From Tubiluchus corallicola (taxonomy: Eukaryota; Priapulida; Priapulimorpha; Priapulimorphida; Tubiluchidae): DNA of 25,005 bases. Shown here piece by piece: positions 23,372 to 25,005 of this stretch. The translations under genes and the position numbers were made by a program. Location: NCBI GenBank assembly GCA_030141605.1, contig JAQGDQ010002472.1:1-25005 (forward strand), in the 5' to 3' direction. The stretch's first letter is position 1. Every line of letters starts with the position of its first letter. The notes beneath the pieces were generated by a model that worked only from the letters and a program-made list of their open reading frames with translations, did no database searches and had not been told where the DNA came from.

Positions 23372-24804
23372 TCACTTTTGTCCTTTCCATCTTTTATTTC
23401 TATTCCTAAATTATTTAGCTCATCTCTTATTTTGTCACTTAAACTCCAATTTTTATTGATTCTAGCTTCTTTTCTAATTTCTAATAAAAATTCTATTAAT
23501 TTATCTGATAGTTCATCATTAACACTTTGATTTACTTCTAATTCAATTCCAAAAATATTAGAAAAAACATCTTCAATAAATTTTTTACTATTTATTAACG
23601 TTTCTATGCTAATAATGTCTATTTTAACATTATCCATAAATTTATTTAATTCTTTTATTAATTCAAAGATACTGCCTGTAGACTGTGAAGTATTAAAATC
23701 ACTGTCCATTCCTTCAAAAAATTTATTTTTTAGACTAGATAAAGTAAATTTTAAGGCGTCATTTTTTTCTTTATTAGATAAATCAGTGTAAGTTTTTTCA
23801 AAGTCATTTTCTTCAATTATTTTATTTATTCTATCTACTGTTGAAATTATTTTTAATAAAGCTTTTTTAGAGGCCTCTAAAGATTCCTTTGAAAAATCTA
23901 TAATTTTTCTATAGTGAGAAGAAAGCATGTAGTACTTTATTATATTTCCTTCATAAAGCTTTAAAATATCTTTTAATAAAAAAAAGTTATTTTTTGATTT
24001 AGACATTTTTTCGCCTTTTACGTTTACATAGGCATTATGCATCCAATATTTAGCAAAAGGTTTTCCAGTTGCACACTTTGACTGAGCTAGCTCATTTTCA
24101 TGGTGTGGAAATATAAGGTCTTGACCACCACCATGTATGTCAAAATTAGAATTTAAAATACGATTAGTCATAGCAGAGCACTCAAGATGCCATCCAGGCC
24201 TACCTTTTCCCCAAGGTGACTCCCAAAATGGTTCGTCTTTTTTAGAGTTTTTCCATAAAGAAAAATCTAAAAAGTTTTTCTTTTTAGTATTTGCTTCAAC
24301 TCTTGCTCCTGAAATAAGGTTTTCTATCTTTTGTTTTGAGAGCTCTCCATATGAATTGTATTTTAAAACATCAAAAAAAACATCACCAGAAACGTTATAA
24401 GCATAACCTTTTTTTTCTAATACTTTTATCATTTCAATCATATCGTTTATATGATCAGTTGCTTTTGGTCTTATAGTATTATTATTATCAACGTTTAGGT
24501 GCTTTAGATCATTCATATATTTTTCAATATATAGTGATGAAATTTCTTCATAATTTTTATTTTCACTATTAGCTTTTTCTATTATTTTATCATCAATATC
24601 AGTAAAATTTTGAACCATTTTTACTTTATACCCTTTATAGGAAAGGTATCTTTTAACTACATCAAAGAATATAATAGGTCTAGCATTACCAATATGTATG
24701 TAGTTATATACTGTAGGTCCACATACATACATTGTAACTTCCTCTTTGTTTATTGGAACAAAGTTTTCTAGCTTTCCAGATAAAGTATTGTATATTCTTA
24801 ACAT
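23356..24804 (-). CDS. cysS: Cysteinyl-tRNA synthetase
   Basis: The 482-residue class I synthetase charges tRNA-Cys. It has the zinc ligand Cys28 in MYVCGPTVYNYIHIGNARP with the HIGN form of the HIGH motif (37-40), WHLECSAM and IHGGGQDLIFPHHENE for the other zinc ligands and cysteine binding, and KMSKSKNN for ATP. The C-terminal helical DALR-type and anticodon-binding regions follow, and the length is normal. AAGGAG precedes the ATG, 24 bases after the stop of the upstream gene. It leads into mrnC with a 16-base overlap. Confidence 0.97.
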   Translation of the reverse strand: MLRIYNTLSGKLENFVPINKEEVTMYVCGPTVYNYIHIGNARPIIFFDVVKRYLSYKGYKVKMVQNFTDIDDKIIEKANSENKNYEEISSLYIEKYMNDLKHLNVDNNNTIRPKATDHINDMIEMIKVLEKKGYAYNVSGDVFFDVLKYNSYGELSKQKIENLISGARVEANTKKKNFLDFSLWKNSKKDEPFWESPWGKGRPGWHLECSAMTNRILNSNFDIHGGGQDLIFPHHENELAQSKCATGKPFAKYWMHNAYVNVKGEKMSKSKNNFFLLKDILKLYEGNIIKYYMLSSHYRKIIDFSKESLEASKKALLKIISTVDRINKIIEENDFEKTYTDLSNKEKNDALKFTLSSLKNKFFEGMDSDFNTSQSTGSIFELIKELNKFMDNVKIDIISIETLINSKKFIEDVFSNIFGIELEVNQSVNDELSDKLIEFLLEIRKEARINKNWSLSDKIRDELNNLGIEIKDGKDKSEWTIK

Positions 24805-24828
24805 TTGTTTTCACTCCTTAACTAAGTG

Positions 24829-25005
24829 TTAATAGTTATCAAAAGAATTAGGGGCTTTTATAATTTGCTTTATAAACATTACTAAAGAGCTATCTTTAAC
24901 ATGAGTATTAATTCTAACTTTGTTATTATCTACACTTCCTTTTACATCTATATAAATATCCTTGTTTAAATCTAAATTAACAAAGTCATTAACTTTTAAG
25001 TTTCC
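24829..25005 (-). CDS. C-terminal 58 codons of an unidentified protein (runs off the right edge)
   Basis: The minus-strand frame is open from the window edge to a TAA at 24829-24831 and ends IIKAPNSFDNY. The visible part alternates short hydrophobic and polar stretches (for example VNLDLNKDIYIDVKGSVDNN), suggesting beta strands of the kind seen in AsmA/TamB-like envelope proteins, but the piece is too short to assign. It lies 24 bases before cysS and is probably in the same operon. Confidence 0.6.
   Translation of the reverse strand, partial: GNLKVNDFVNLDLNKDIYIDVKGSVDNNKVRINTHVKDSSLVMFIKQIIKAPNSFDNY

Noticed and set aside
1-25005. CRISPR arrays, insertion sequences, phage genes, tRNA or rRNA genes
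   Set aside because: No regularly spaced repeats, transposase or phage-type proteins, or tRNA/rRNA-like sequences were found on reading; the repeated similarity at 7995-12653 is explained by paralogous protein genes.

Overview
The window is very AT-rich, gene-dense chromosomal DNA of a bacterium that combines a Gram-negative-style envelope with Firmicute-like RNA enzymes. RNase Y, Mini-RNase III and an OppABCDF-type importer with lipid-anchored binding proteins occur together with a TRAP transporter and an RseC/MucC-family protein. With the low GC and the -I-S-C / -I-T-C type lipoprotein signals, this best fits Fusobacteriota (Leptotrichiaceae or Fusobacteriaceae). That placement is inference; no rRNA or other taxonomic marker is present.

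Region 1 (1-4332) looks like a hexuronate module. A TRAP transporter (dctP, dctQ and the start of dctM, minus strand) is divergent from a GntR/FCD regulator, which converges on uxaC (glucuronate isomerase). A near-consensus promoter drives dctP. A roughly 25-bp element downstream of it recurs in front of uxaC, suggesting common control.

Region 2 (4333-13130) is one long minus-strand operon: a MarR regulator, three tandem paralogous family-5 solute-binding lipoproteins, two permeases and two ATPases. A perfect 12-bp palindrome lies between the -35 and -10 boxes in front of marR, and the -10 is so close to the ATG that the mRNA would be leaderless.

Region 3 (13131-17972, plus strand) is a nucleoside-salvage cluster, deoC-deoB-deoD-cdd, followed by miaA and a small unrecognised lipoprotein. 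Purine nucleosides are cleaved by DeoD, the pentose-1-phosphates are isomerised by DeoB, and deoxyribose-5-phosphate is split by DeoC; Cdd deaminates cytidine. No pyrimidine phosphorylase or nucleoside permease is in the cluster.

Region 4 (17973-20139) holds rny (RNase Y), a strong hairpin terminator, and an RseC/MucC-family gene whose ribosome-binding site directly abuts that terminator.

Region 5 (20140-21020) is the only long stretch without an intact gene. It holds a decayed zinc-metallopeptidase gene of the M91 (NleD-like) type, with an HELIH motif but several frame breaks, and then a strong bidirectional terminator.

Region 6 (21021-25005, minus strand) is a compact housekeeping operon read right to left: the 3' end of an unidentified gene, cysS, mrnC, mreB and holB, with overlapping or nearly touching reading frames. 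No tRNA, rRNA, CRISPR array, insertion sequence or prophage was seen.
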